Below, in pieces: positions 28,134 through 37,455 of a stretch of 64,000 nucleotides of DNA; the stretch's first letter is position 1; each line of letters starts with the position of its first letter. The stretch spans positions 83,377 to 147,376 of the forward strand of contig JAFLBP010000017.1 in the NCBI GenBank assembly GCA_017303875.1, in the 5' to 3' direction. Under the pieces are notes generated by a model. That model saw only the letters and a list, made by a program, of their open reading frames with translations. It searched no databases and was not told where the DNA came from. The translations under genes were made by a program, and so were the position numbers. The DNA comes from Chitinophagales bacterium. GTDB lineage: Bacteria; Bacteroidota; Bacteroidia; Chitinophagales; Saprospiraceae.

Positions 28134-29669
28134 TCAATGCACCACCACCAAAGGCTCCACAAAACGCCGCGGGCCAAAGGCTTCGTAGTACAACTCGATG
28201 TAATACATGCCTGCGGGCCATTCGGCGGTAGGCAGTTCTATTCCTTGCGGGCCTTGCCAGTCGTCGAAGCCATACACCAATTGCCCGAGCGGGTTGTACA
28301 CGCGCAAGCGCCCGCCGTAACCGGCCGCAAGGGCTAAGTAAGCGCGTTCATTGGCCGGGTTGGGGTGCAGGCTGATGCCTTGTTCGGGCGTCCAGGGCAT
28401 AGCGCTTTCATAGCCGGGCGGTGGCGTGATACCCAGCGTATCGCATTGGCTTTCGGGGAGGTTATAGAGCTGATAAAAGGGGTTGTTGTTTAAACCAATA
28501 GCGTTAAATGAACCCAATGGCAAGCCGCGCTGAACAAAATCGCAGGCCGGTGCGGGCAAATCCGGCCGGTGGATGACATGAAAACTACTGACGCCATTTG
28601 CCGCGCAGATGTAAATTTTTTTATCAGGGGCCAGCATCATCCGGAAAAAATTGGTCGGAAAATTATCAATAAAACCATCGTAAACTCCGACGCTCACAGG
28701 TTTGTTGTTGCTCGATACCCAATCCATATCGTACTGTAACAACTCATTGAATGTATTAAAGTATAAATAGCGGGAATCATGGGAAAATGCTGCTCCAGCC
28801 ACCTGAAAAAGCCCTGCTTTGTAACTTCGGATGTACCTGGGCTGGTAAAAACGGCCTGCACAGCGGTCAAAACGCATGAGCAGGACGCCGCCCTCGAAAT
28901 TTGCATTGGTTCTTGCAAACCAGTTGCCATCGGGCGAAAAAACAAACTGATTGAATATCCCCATTTCTCTCAAGGCTTCGCCACCTACTTCCTGAAAAAA
29001 AGGCCCTTCTATTCCTTTGGGCGAGAGTAAAAACCGGATATAGGTATTTTTATCATTGGCACAAAACAACCACCAGTCGCGGCCATTGCCATGTCGCACA
29101 GCCGTAAACCCATCATCGAGCCGAACATCGGACATGTACAGCAGTTTGTTTTTCTCAACTACCCTCCCCAAGCCATTGTTGGCGCCCATATCCACAATAC
29201 TATACCATAATTGAAAATGTTGCAGGACGTCGTCGCCATCGTAAAAATGAAACAGAAGATACAGATCTTTTTGCCCGGGCCAGGGCAAAGCCATAACACC
29301 CTGACTGGTCGTATATCCTGCCACAAAATCTGGATCAGCTGCGCATTTTGTCTGATAGAGCCAGCCCGGTGTATTTATTGAGTCTCCGTTTTCCATGGTC
29401 TGATGCAGCTTGTTGCTGATAAAACAGCCATCGGAGTAAAACAGCAGATTCCCGTCTTTATCCGACATCACGGAGGAGCCGAAAAGGCCGCCATTGATTT
29501 TATCAATTAACGACAGGCTTGCACTACTGTCTGTAAATGCAATCATGGTAGCATCCGGTCGGTTGTCTTTGGCATAAAAACCGGAAAGCCAGGTGTAATT
29601 GTATTTTTCCTGGGTAAACGCAACATTGCACAGCAAAACAGAGAAGTATATACACAGAAATACTCGCAT
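28134..29669 (-). CDS. Secreted protein with T9SS type A sorting domain
   Basis: From the ATG at 29669 this 511-residue protein has a signal peptide (MRVFLCIYFSVLLCNVAFTQ). A propeller-like region follows with repeated segments such as DKDGNLLFYSDGCFI, SPDGNWFARTNAN and SHDSRYLYFNTFNELLQYD. This pattern recurs in Saprospiria proteins of unknown function. The last 85 residues begin ISLHPNPANERAYL and contain LRVYNPLGQLVYG and WPAGMYYIELYY, a type A T9SS sorting domain. The ATG at 29696 is an alternative, but it lies only 6 bases after the promoter element. The later start gives the 33-base leader usual here. The protein is probably released or anchored at the cell surface; its ligand is unknown. 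Confidence 0.78.
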   Translation of the reverse strand: MRVFLCIYFSVLLCNVAFTQEKYNYTWLSGFYAKDNRPDATMIAFTDSSASLSLIDKINGGLFGSSVMSDKDGNLLFYSDGCFISNKLHQTMENGDSINTPGWLYQTKCAADPDFVAGYTTSQGVMALPWPGQKDLYLLFHFYDGDDVLQHFQLWYSIVDMGANNGLGRVVEKNKLLYMSDVRLDDGFTAVRHGNGRDWWLFCANDKNTYIRFLLSPKGIEGPFFQEVGGEALREMGIFNQFVFSPDGNWFARTNANFEGGVLLMRFDRCAGRFYQPRYIRSYKAGLFQVAGAAFSHDSRYLYFNTFNELLQYDMDWVSSNNKPVSVGVYDGFIDNFPTNFFRMMLAPDKKIYICAANGVSSFHVIHRPDLPAPACDFVQRGLPLGSFNAIGLNNNPFYQLYNLPESQCDTLGITPPPGYESAMPWTPEQGISLHPNPANERAYLALAAGYGGRLRVYNPLGQLVYGFDDWQGPQGIELPTAEWPAGMYYIELYYEAFGPRRFVEPLVVVH

Positions 29670-29702
29670 AGGATGAATACATTTAAATATTTTCATGTGA
29701 AA

Positions 29703-29710
29703 CAAAGGTA
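29703..29710 (-). promoter_or_regulatory. -7 promoter element TACCTTTG for the T9SS cargo gene
   Basis: The minus strand reads TACCTTTG, 33 bases before the chosen start and 6 bases before an alternative in-frame ATG at 29696. Confidence 0.5.
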
Positions 29711-29798
29711 GTTAATTGCACACAACAGCATTACAGTATTGTAACACCTATCCCAGGATAGCTATTGCGCTCTTTTAGTTGTCTGGCGGTTTATTAAC

Positions 29799-29836
29799 CA
29801 AAAAAGAAACCGCCTCAACTGCGACAGTTGAGACGG
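29799..29836 (-). terminator. Rho-independent terminator after susD
   Basis: On the minus strand a stem (29826-29836 with 29810-29820, 10 of 11 paired) is followed by a T-rich run (29799-29809). It closes the susC-susD transcript. Confidence 0.8.
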
Positions 29837-29881
29837 CTTCCTATTGTGTAAATCAGCAGGCCTTTAAATTAAGCCCATGAT

Positions 29882-31249
29882 TTAGTAGCCAGGATTTTGC
29901 GTGATAACGCCTTCGCTGGTCAGTACTTCGCGCTGCGGCAGCGGCCACAGGTTGCGGAAGGTTTGCGTGATACCGATAGTCGACAGGCGGTTCAAACGAC
30001 GCAGGTCGAAATAGCGGTGAGCGCCTTCGTGCGCAAACTCGAGGCGGCGCTCCAGAACGATGCGATCCAGAATAGTTGCCACATCGGTGCTGGTTTCAGC
30101 GCCGGAGTTGGCACGAGCCGTGATGACGTTGAGGTCTTCGAGCGCTTCAGTTACCTTGTTCTGTGCCAGGCGCGCCTCGGCACGAATCAGGTACATTTCA
30201 GCCAGACGCACCATAATCACGTTGTCGTCGCCGGCAATGCGGGAGTACTTCTGGGTTTTGTTAGCCAAAGAGCCGGCAGCAATAACATTCACCGGCAGGC
30301 GTACATCGCCGGCAGTATGTGCGGTACGCAAACCAGCAGAAGCCGAAACTTCATTACGGCCACCTGCAGAGGTGGGGTAGAAGAAGAACGCGATCTGATT
30401 GGTGTTGTTGGCGTCAAACTGGAGTTCCCAGATTGCTTCGCTGGAGTTTTTCTTCAGGTAGAGATCTGTGTACGTTGCGCCGGGCACTAAGGTGTAACCG
30501 CCGGTAGTGATCACTTCATTAGCAGCAGCTTCAGCAGCAGCCCACTCACCGCGGTACAGGTGTGCGCGGGCTTTGAGGGCCGTGGCAGCACGCTTGTTGA
30601 GGCGACCGGTACCTACAGCATTGGGCAGGTTGGCAATCGCATTGTCCAGATCAGCCAGAATGAAGGTCCAAACATCATCTTCAGTAGCGCGCGCCTGAGG
30701 TGCGGCGTCTGCCGGAGAGAGGGTCGGGCGTTGAATGATGGGCAGACCCAGGCCGCCACCTTTGTTGAAGCCGGTTTCGCTGCCACCAAAGTAGGAGAGC
30801 AGGCTCATGTAGTGGAATGCACGCAGGCAACGCGCTTCGGCAACAGCCGCAGCATTGTTGAATGCCGGGTCGCTGATGTTTGGCGCAGAAGCAATTACGT
30901 TATTGCAGCGGTTGATACCGGAATAAGCCTGGTTCCACATGTTGGTTACTTCCACGTTATCGGGCAGGATGGCCTTGTTGGCAATCTGCGCGAAAGATGG
31001 GAAAGTGCCGGTGTGGATCACGTTGTCGGTGTACAGGTCACCAAACAGGAAAAAGCGCAGGCCGTGGTAGTTTGGGCTTTGGAGGCTGTTGTAACAACCA
31101 ACAAGCGCAGCATCTACGTCCTGACGGGTGGAAAAACCCGCCGCCGCATCGATCGCCGTAGGCGGCTCAATGTCAACATTTTTTTCGCAGGCGGGCAGCA
31201 TCAAAGCCAGCACCAACCCGGAGAAATATAATCCAAATTTACGAATCAT
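29882..31249 (-). CDS. SusD/RagB-family outer-membrane lipoprotein
   Basis: From the ATG at 31249 this 455-residue protein has a lipoprotein signal (LVLALMLPACEKN). The SusD layout follows: an N-terminal helical region with DVDAALVGCYNSLQSPNYHGLR and TPR-like helices around LKARAHLYRGEWAAAEAAANEVI. The C-terminal section contains MVRLAEMYLIRAEARLAQNK and ILDRIVLERRLEFAHEGAHRYFDLRR, and the end is WPLPQREVLTSEGVITQNPGY. SusD proteins cap a SusC barrel and capture glycans or peptides for import. It starts 22 bases after the end of the susC-like gene, so the two are one operon. No enzyme or regulator gene is attached, so the substrate is not indicated. Confidence 0.93.
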   Translation of the reverse strand: MIRKFGLYFSGLVLALMLPACEKNVDIEPPTAIDAAAGFSTRQDVDAALVGCYNSLQSPNYHGLRFFLFGDLYTDNVIHTGTFPSFAQIANKAILPDNVEVTNMWNQAYSGINRCNNVIASAPNISDPAFNNAAAVAEARCLRAFHYMSLLSYFGGSETGFNKGGGLGLPIIQRPTLSPADAAPQARATEDDVWTFILADLDNAIANLPNAVGTGRLNKRAATALKARAHLYRGEWAAAEAAANEVITTGGYTLVPGATYTDLYLKKNSSEAIWELQFDANNTNQIAFFFYPTSAGGRNEVSASAGLRTAHTAGDVRLPVNVIAAGSLANKTQKYSRIAGDDNVIMVRLAEMYLIRAEARLAQNKVTEALEDLNVITARANSGAETSTDVATILDRIVLERRLEFAHEGAHRYFDLRRLNRLSTIGITQTFRNLWPLPQREVLTSEGVITQNPGY

Positions 31250-31271
31250 GATAAGGTTGCAGTTTTGATGG

Positions 31272-34200
31272 TTAGAAGTTGGCATTGATACCAAAAGTGA
31301 TGGTGCGTGCAACGGGGAAGGTCAGGAAGTCTGTACCCGGAGCAGTGTTGGCAACAGCGCCGCTGCCTTCAGCAAAAGTGCTTACTTCGGGGTCGAAGCC
31401 GGAGTAGTTGGTGAAGGTCAACAGGTTCTGACCAGCAACATAAACACGCAGACCGCTCATTTTGATACGCTCGGTTACGGATTTCGGCAGGGTGTAACCC
31501 AGCGTTACGTTGCGGAGGCGTACAAAAGAACCATCTTCCAGCCAGCGGTCGGAAGTACGACGGTTGTTGTTCGGGTCACCGAATACGGCGCGCGGCATAG
31601 TGGTGCTCGGGTTGCTTGGCGTCCAGCGCTCGCGCACAGTAGCCAACTGACCAAACACGCTGTTCATACCTTCTGCGAAAGCGCGGTTGTTGTTGTAAAT
31701 TTCGTTGCCGAATTGTCCCTGGAAGAAGAAAGAGAAGTCGAAATCAAGGATTTTGAACTCGTTGGTTACACCGCCGAAGAAGTCGGGCTGTGCGGAACCA
31801 ATGATTTCCTGGTCGTCGGCAGTGATACGGCCGTCGCCGTTCAGGTCTTTAAATTTGATGTCGCCAGCACGGGTCAGCGCTACCTGATAAGTAGCACCTG
31901 CGCCGTATTTTTCCACTGCCGCAGCATTGAGGGCATTGATTTCCTCCTGTGTCTGGAAAATACCTTCTACACGGTAACCGCGGAAGCTACCCAATTCCTG
32001 ACCTTCTTCAACCCAGCTGGCGAAGCCCGAAGCGAATGGGCTAACCAGGTCGGTGATTTCGTTCTGGAAATAGGAGAAGTTGGCATTTACGCGCCAGGAG
32101 AATTTGTCTTTCTGAATGGCGTCGATACCCAGTCCGAGGTCGATACCGGTGTTTTTCATAGAACCTACGTTCTCGGTTACGCCGGTGAAGCCGGAGGAAC
32201 CGAGAACGGACGGTTCAGGAGCAGGTTCTCGGTAGTGGCCTGATACCATTCTACGGAGAGGTTGATGCGGTTGTTTACGAAACCGAGGTCGATACCGGCG
32301 GTGAGGTCGGAACGCTCTTCCCAGGACAGGCCCGGGTTACCCAGCTGTGTGGGCGCCAGACCAGCAATCTGGTTGTAGTTTGCACCGGCAGTGATGAGGC
32401 CGCGGGATGCGAAGTCGCCGATGTTGGCGTTACCGCGAACACCCCAACCCACTTTAATTTTAGCATTCGACAGGAAGCCGATACCTTTCATAAAGCTCTC
32501 GTCGATCAGGTTCCACGCAGCAGATACGCCGGGGAAAACACCATAGCGTTTGTCGGCGCCGAAACGGGAAGAACCGTCGCGACGAACAATTGCGGAGATC
32601 ACATAGCGGTCGTCGAAAATGCCGAAGTTGGCACGCAGGAATTGCGAGTTGATACCCCATTCGCTGCGGTTCGACTGGATGTCCTTTTTAACCGAAGCGG
32701 CGTTGAGGGTGCGGATGGTGTTGCCGGGGAAGCCTTCACCCTGGGTGAAGATCGATTCAAACTGGCTGTTCTGGAAAGAAACACCGCCGAGCAGGTCGAT
32801 CTTGAAGTTGTCCATGCTGTACTTCCAGTTCAGCACGTTTTCGTTGATCAGGTTGAAGTCGCGGGCATACGTTTCAAAGCCCTGACCACGCACACCGGCG
32901 CCGGCGTTGGTGGTGTTGGGGTAGAAGCGGTGTTCGCGATAGGTGAGGTTATCTGCGCCAAAGTTGGTGCGGAAGCTCAGACCTTTGATGATAGTCCATT
33001 CCAGACCAGCATTTACGAGCACGCGATTTTCCGGGTTGTCGAACGTAGGTTCGATGGCTGCGGCAATCGGGTTTTCTACCGAGGAGTTCGGGTCGCGACC
33101 GTAAGTGCCGTCGGCGTTGTAGGTCGGGATGTGTGAACCAAGCAATACAGCAGTAGAAAGTACGCCGTAGATGTTGTTATCGTTGTTGATACGCGTGCTT
33201 TTCGACTGGCTCAGCGAGGAGCTGAGGGTCAGTTTCAACTTGTCGTTGATATAGTTATCGAGGTTGAAACGCGTAGTAAAACGATTGAATTTAGAGCCGA
33301 TAAGGGTACCTTCCTGGTCGAAGTAGTTAGCCGAAACCATGAAGCGCGTACGCTCTGTACCGCCGGAGAAAGAAAGGTCGGCGTTGTACATCGGCGCGGT
33401 GCGGAATACTTCATTTTGCCAGTTGGTATTGGCAACGTTGTTGGAGTCGGGGAAAAGAATGCCCTGACCGCGGTTGCGGCGTGCTTCGTTCACCAGTGCC
33501 GTGTACTCAGTACCTGTCAGCGGCTCCAATTGGCGCCATGCTTTTTGGTTGCCGTAGCTGGCGTTGAAGCTCACTTTGGTTTTGCCTGCCTGACCGCGTT
33601 TGGTCGTAATCAGCACCACACCGTTGCTGGCGCGCGCGCCATAAATGGATGCGGCGGCAGCATCTTTCAATACCTCGATGGAGGCGATGTCAGACATGTT
33701 AATGCCTGCCAGTGCGTTGGTGGTTTGGTTACCGGTACCAAGCTGGGCGTAGCTGCCCGTATTGATCGGAATACCATCGATTACATAGAGCGGTTGGTTG
33801 CTGGCCGAGATCGAGGATGGGCCGCGAACGCGAACAGATACCGCGCCACCGGGAGTACCGGAGTTGCTGACTACCTGAACGCCCGGCGCCTGGCCGGCAA
33901 TTGCGGCATCGATATTGGCCACCTGAAGGCGGTTAATAGCATCGCCGGTGATTTTGGAAACAGAGCCGGTCAGCTCTTTTTTGGTTTGTGTGCCGTAACC
34001 GACGATCACCACGTCTTCGAGTACGTTACCGCTCTCCAATACGATGTCGATGTTGGTACGACCATTGACAACAATTTCCTGGGATTTATAGCCCGTGTAG
34101 GAAACCATCAGTCGGGCTGCGCCATCGGAAACGCTGATGGAAAAGCTGCCGTCGGCGCCGGAAACGGTTCCGGTATTAGTGCCGGCCACTTTGATTGTGG

Positions 34201-34318
34201 CGCCGGGCAGACCGCTGCCGTCGGCAGCGTCCGTCACTGTGCCACGTACCTGCAATTGAGCCCACAAAGAGCCCCCAAGCAGGAACAACAACACAAGTGT
34301 AGAAAGAAGTCTCTGCAT
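31272..34318 (-). pseudogene. SusC/RagA-family TonB-dependent receptor interrupted by one frameshift
   Basis: The first frame (34318-32177) gives a normal SusC start. It has a signal peptide (LVLLFLLGGSLWAQ), a regulatory-like domain (VRGTVTDAADGSGLPGATIKV) and plug motifs (VVIVGYGTQTKKELTGS, QPLYVIDGIPI). The SusC signature YGARASNGVVLITTKRG is also present. After ENLLLNRP the frame runs into FSVPPASPA and stops. The rest of the barrel (VLGSSGFTGVTENVGSMKNTG, then GYTLPKSVTERIKMSGLRVY and ending ITFGINANF) continues in another frame to 31272. Restoring one base near 32206-32211, turning CCGTT into CCGGTT on the coding strand, joins the two into a 1015-residue protein of normal length. Either the gene is inactivated, or the base is missing through a sequencing or assembly error. 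No slippery sequence that would favour programmed shifting is seen. Confidence 0.88.
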
Positions 34319-34384
34319 AGATCAGAAATATTTGAATTGGTTAAGAATGTTTCACGATTAAGAATGAAGGAAGCCTTCCGAGAG

Positions 34385-34392
34385 CAAAAGTA
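34385..34392 (-). promoter_or_regulatory. -7 promoter element TACTTTTG for susC-susD
   Basis: The minus strand reads TACTTTTG, 66 bases before the susC start. Confidence 0.5.
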
Positions 34393-34608
34393 TAACTTTT
34401 GTTGAGTTAATCATTTTTTAACCCAAATTTAAGCTTTTATAAATCCTTAGACAGCAATAATTGTTCAAGAGGTTGGGGGGAAAATAAAAGACGCCTTTCC
34501 GGTCTTACGCCGATATTAGTGTGTGTGCGGTTTTTTTTGCGCCAATATTTTTTTGTAAGATATTGAAAATCAGGATAAACAGGTTTTTATGTGCAAATTG
34601 GAGTAGCC

Positions 34609-34649
34609 AAAAAACAAAACCGCCCCGGCAACATTTTGCCGGAGCGGTT
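34609..34649 (-). terminator. Rho-independent terminator of the small secreted-protein gene
   Basis: Arms 34618-34631 and 34636-34649 pair at 13 of 14 positions around a 4-base loop. An A-rich run on the plus strand (34609-34619) gives a T-tract on the minus strand. Confidence 0.8.
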
Positions 34650-34688
34650 TGCTCGTTTTTTCGTAGTATGTCTATGGTCAAATGTTCC

Positions 34689-35273
34689 TTATTCCTGCTC
34701 GGCAGTAGCCATTCCGGAAACTTCTTTCACGCTAACGGCGCTCCAGTCGATTTGGTCGGGGTTGCCAGCCATGAGCAGATCAATGGTCAGTTCCTGTGTT
34801 TTTTCTTTACCGGCTACGGTTACAGAAGCTTTCAGATCGGCGCTGATGTTGGCAGTTACTACAGATTTCTCGTTGATGCCGGCTACGAAGTTGGTGGCGA
34901 TGTAGTTGCCGTCTTTGTCGTAAACCGTGATGCTGAGGGTACGCTGTGTGTTGGTGCCGCGAGCGATATTGTACAGGAATGCGTAGAATTGTTCGGTTTC
35001 AAAAACTGCTACCGGCTCCGGGCTAACCGGCATGCGGCTGAACTGAGCGCTGCGCTCAAGTTCGGGCAGGTATTCGTAGAATTCCCAGCCGAGGGGTTCG
35101 CCAACTGTCGTTACAGTAGCGTCGAGGGCGTCGGCCTTAATTTCGTAAGGCAGGGTAGCTGCCTGAAACTGAGCCAGGAAACCCTGGAAACCTGTTGCTT
35201 GTGCGCTCAGGTTCTGTGCGAAGATGCTTGCGAAAGCAAGGAGAAGTGCCGGGATTAAGATTACTTTTTTCAT
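34689..35273 (-). CDS. Small exported protein of unknown function
   Basis: This 194-residue protein has a signal peptide (VILIPALLLAFASIFAQNLSAQA). A beta-rich body follows with FYAFLYNIARGTNTQRTLSITVYDKDGNYIATNFVAG and a run of hydrophobic strands. It ends in GMATAEQE with no sorting domain. I do not recognise a family. It is expressed alone: a strong terminator lies about 40 bases past its stop, and its 5' region is a long spacer. A periplasmic role is likely from the signal peptide only. Confidence 0.65.
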   Translation of the reverse strand: MKKVILIPALLLAFASIFAQNLSAQATGFQGFLAQFQAATLPYEIKADALDATVTTVGEPLGWEFYEYLPELERSAQFSRMPVSPEPVAVFETEQFYAFLYNIARGTNTQRTLSITVYDKDGNYIATNFVAGINEKSVVTANISADLKASVTVAGKEKTQELTIDLLMAGNPDQIDWSAVSVKEVSGMATAEQE

Positions 35274-35809
35274 TGTGTGGATCGGTTTTGGTTGTTGGTG
35301 TGTGTTGATTAAAGTGTGGTTGATTTTGCGGTCAGCTTTTCGTTGTTTAAGCGTTCTGAATTACTTATTCCAAAAGGCTTGCCAAAAATTCACGGCGTGC
35401 CGTTTTTTTGAAAATATTTTTTCAGAAAAATGAAATTTAACCATTTAAGGGTACAAATTTCGAGTAAACGGCGATTCTGACGCGTAAACGGTTTTTCGGT
35501 CACATGGTTTTTCAGGAAGGAGATCGGATGGTTTTCATAAAAATCGGTAGGTTTTGAGATGAGGGATTAAAGTCGCGCGGCGGTACCCATAGCTACCCGG
35601 CAGGTTCAGCACCGGCGCCGCACGCCTTGTATAGTCGTATATACGCTTTGGATATTAATGGCAGTTTTTGTTCAGGTGAATGAATTACTTTTGCATTCAT
35701 TTTATCTTCAATTCACCCCCAATGCCGGCATCCATGCAACCGGCGCCATTATCAAACCCTGCACTTTTTTCGACAGGGAATTTTTAAATCCGTTTAATCT
35801 GGATCCAAA
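35274..35809. other. Intergenic region between divergent genes
   Basis: About 535 bases without a convincing gene. A TACTTTTG element at 35686-35693 serves the rightward lipoprotein gene. No TAnnTTTG match was found for the leftward gene, and I see no repeat or RNA-like structure. Confidence 0.55.
35686..35693 (+). promoter_or_regulatory. -7 promoter element TACTTTTG with upstream TTTG
   Basis: TACTTTTG is preceded by TTTG at 35667-35670 (15-base spacing), the best -33/-7 pair here besides serC. The lipoprotein ATG is 116 bases downstream. Confidence 0.5.
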
Positions 35810-37402
35810 ATGCTACAAAAACGCATCCTGCAGATCTTTTCCGGGCTTATCGTCGGCGCCTTTTTGGCCCTGGCAGCCTGCTCTAAAACCGATTTTGATA
35901 AACTGGAACTCGAAGACCACTCCTCAGAGTTTGCTTTTCCGCTTTTCAGTACTACGCTCCGGCTCGACGACCTCATGTTTCGTATCCTTAATGATACGCT
36001 CTCGGGAGATACGATTTTCGTGAACCCCGATAATACCATGACGCTGTTCTACACCGGCAACGTGGCCGAAAAACCGGCCAGCGATATTTTTAACTTCCTG
36101 AAAGAAGGCATCGTCCCACTCAACGATACCACTTTTACTTTCCCCTTCGACAGCCCGGATTCGGTAAGCATCAAACGCGCCAATATTAAAAAAGGAACAA
36201 TCGGATTAGTGGTGTTCAACAGCACCGGCGAAACGCTTACCATTAATTTCGTTATTCCGCAGATGACCAAAAACGGCGTCGGGTTCAGGGAAACCTTTAT
36301 CGTCCCCTCGCACCCGACAGATGCCTACACCACTCCGCGCATCGACCTGACGGGCTACCTGCTGCAATCGGAAACCAATGAACTGACCTTTAAATATGAA
36401 GCCTACCGGCCCAATGGCGATCGGATAAAACTGCCGCCCACGGCTTTCGGACTGCCGGGTGTAGTGGCCGGTTTTCAGGAATTGGAATTTTCCTATCTTC
36501 AGGGCTACTGGGGCTACTCCACTTATGAACTGACCCGCGACGTCATTGAAATCGACATCAATCAGACGCAGCTTGATGGCAACGTGAAAGTGAAAAACCC
36601 AAGGGTAACCATGCGCATCGCCAACTCCTGGGGCTTTCCCACCCGCGGCGTTATCCGCTACCTCAGCTTTATCGGTCAGAACGGGGAAGAACTGGAATTG
36701 AAAAGCACAGCTTTTCAAACCGACAGCTTTGATTATGTGGATTTCGATTATCCCAAATTCGGGCTTGGCGAAGTCGGGCAAACCAAGTACACCGATATTA
36801 CCCTCAATGAAACCAATTCCAACATTGCAGAAATCTTTAACCTGCAACCGGTCAAATTGGTCTACGAAGTAGACGGTATCGCCAATGCGCAAAAAGATCC
36901 TTCTATTGTCGGTTTCCTGACCGACAGCAGTACCATCAGTCTCAGCATGCGCGTGGAGCTGCTGCTTGAGGGCAGCGCGCAGAACTTTGGCGCCGAACAA
37001 ACGCTGGACCTTGATTTCGGGGAGTACAGCAGCCTGGATACATCAAAAATTGAATCGGTGGAGTTTAAATTGGTTGCTGAAAACAGCACGCCCATTTCTA
37101 CCGCCCTGCAATTGTACTTCCGCGATGAAAACGGCAATAATATCGACTCGCTCTTTACCGGTGAAGCGCGCCTGATTATGGAAGCCGCCGCCGTCAACAG
37201 CGAAGGTGTCAGCATTGAAACCAAACGCACGGAAAATTTCATCAATATGGATGCCGCGCGTTTTGAACGTATCCGGCAGGCCAAAACGGCTTTCCTGAAA
37301 ACCGCATTTACCACCACACAAAACGGTGAAATTCCGGTCAAGCTCCTGGCAACCAACCAAACCACGGTTAAAATGGGCATCAAGGTAAAAACGCGCTTTT
37401 AG
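35810..37402 (+). CDS. Lipoprotein of unknown function, partner of a DUF5723 barrel
   Basis: This 530-residue protein has a clear lipoprotein signal (FSGLIVGAFLALAACSK, Cys about 24). A long beta-rich body follows with FAFPLFSTTLRLDDL near the N terminus, many 'DSD' or 'NET' turns, and no catalytic motif that I can identify. It ends in TTVKMGIKVKTRF. I recognise no domain. The next gene, an outer-membrane barrel, starts 53 bases downstream on the same strand with no terminator between. The pair therefore probably forms an envelope unit. Confidence 0.7.
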   Translation: MLQKRILQIFSGLIVGAFLALAACSKTDFDKLELEDHSSEFAFPLFSTTLRLDDLMFRILNDTLSGDTIFVNPDNTMTLFYTGNVAEKPASDIFNFLKEGIVPLNDTTFTFPFDSPDSVSIKRANIKKGTIGLVVFNSTGETLTINFVIPQMTKNGVGFRETFIVPSHPTDAYTTPRIDLTGYLLQSETNELTFKYEAYRPNGDRIKLPPTAFGLPGVVAGFQELEFSYLQGYWGYSTYELTRDVIEIDINQTQLDGNVKVKNPRVTMRIANSWGFPTRGVIRYLSFIGQNGEELELKSTAFQTDSFDYVDFDYPKFGLGEVGQTKYTDITLNETNSNIAEIFNLQPVKLVYEVDGIANAQKDPSIVGFLTDSSTISLSMRVELLLEGSAQNFGAEQTLDLDFGEYSSLDTSKIESVEFKLVAENSTPISTALQLYFRDENGNNIDSLFTGEARLIMEAAAVNSEGVSIETKRTENFINMDAARFERIRQAKTAFLKTAFTTTQNGEIPVKLLATNQTTVKMGIKVKTRF

Positions 37403-37455
37403 CGTTCGATTCGGTTTTTGTTGACCTTTTTGTTTTTCTCAATTTCGCAAAAAAT

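Larger units (their letters stand above)
34319..34688. other. Intergenic region upstream of susC
   Basis: About 370 AT-rich bases. They contain the susC promoter element (34385-34392, minus) and a terminator (34609-34649) for the next minus-strand gene. No protein-like frame is seen. Confidence 0.55.
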
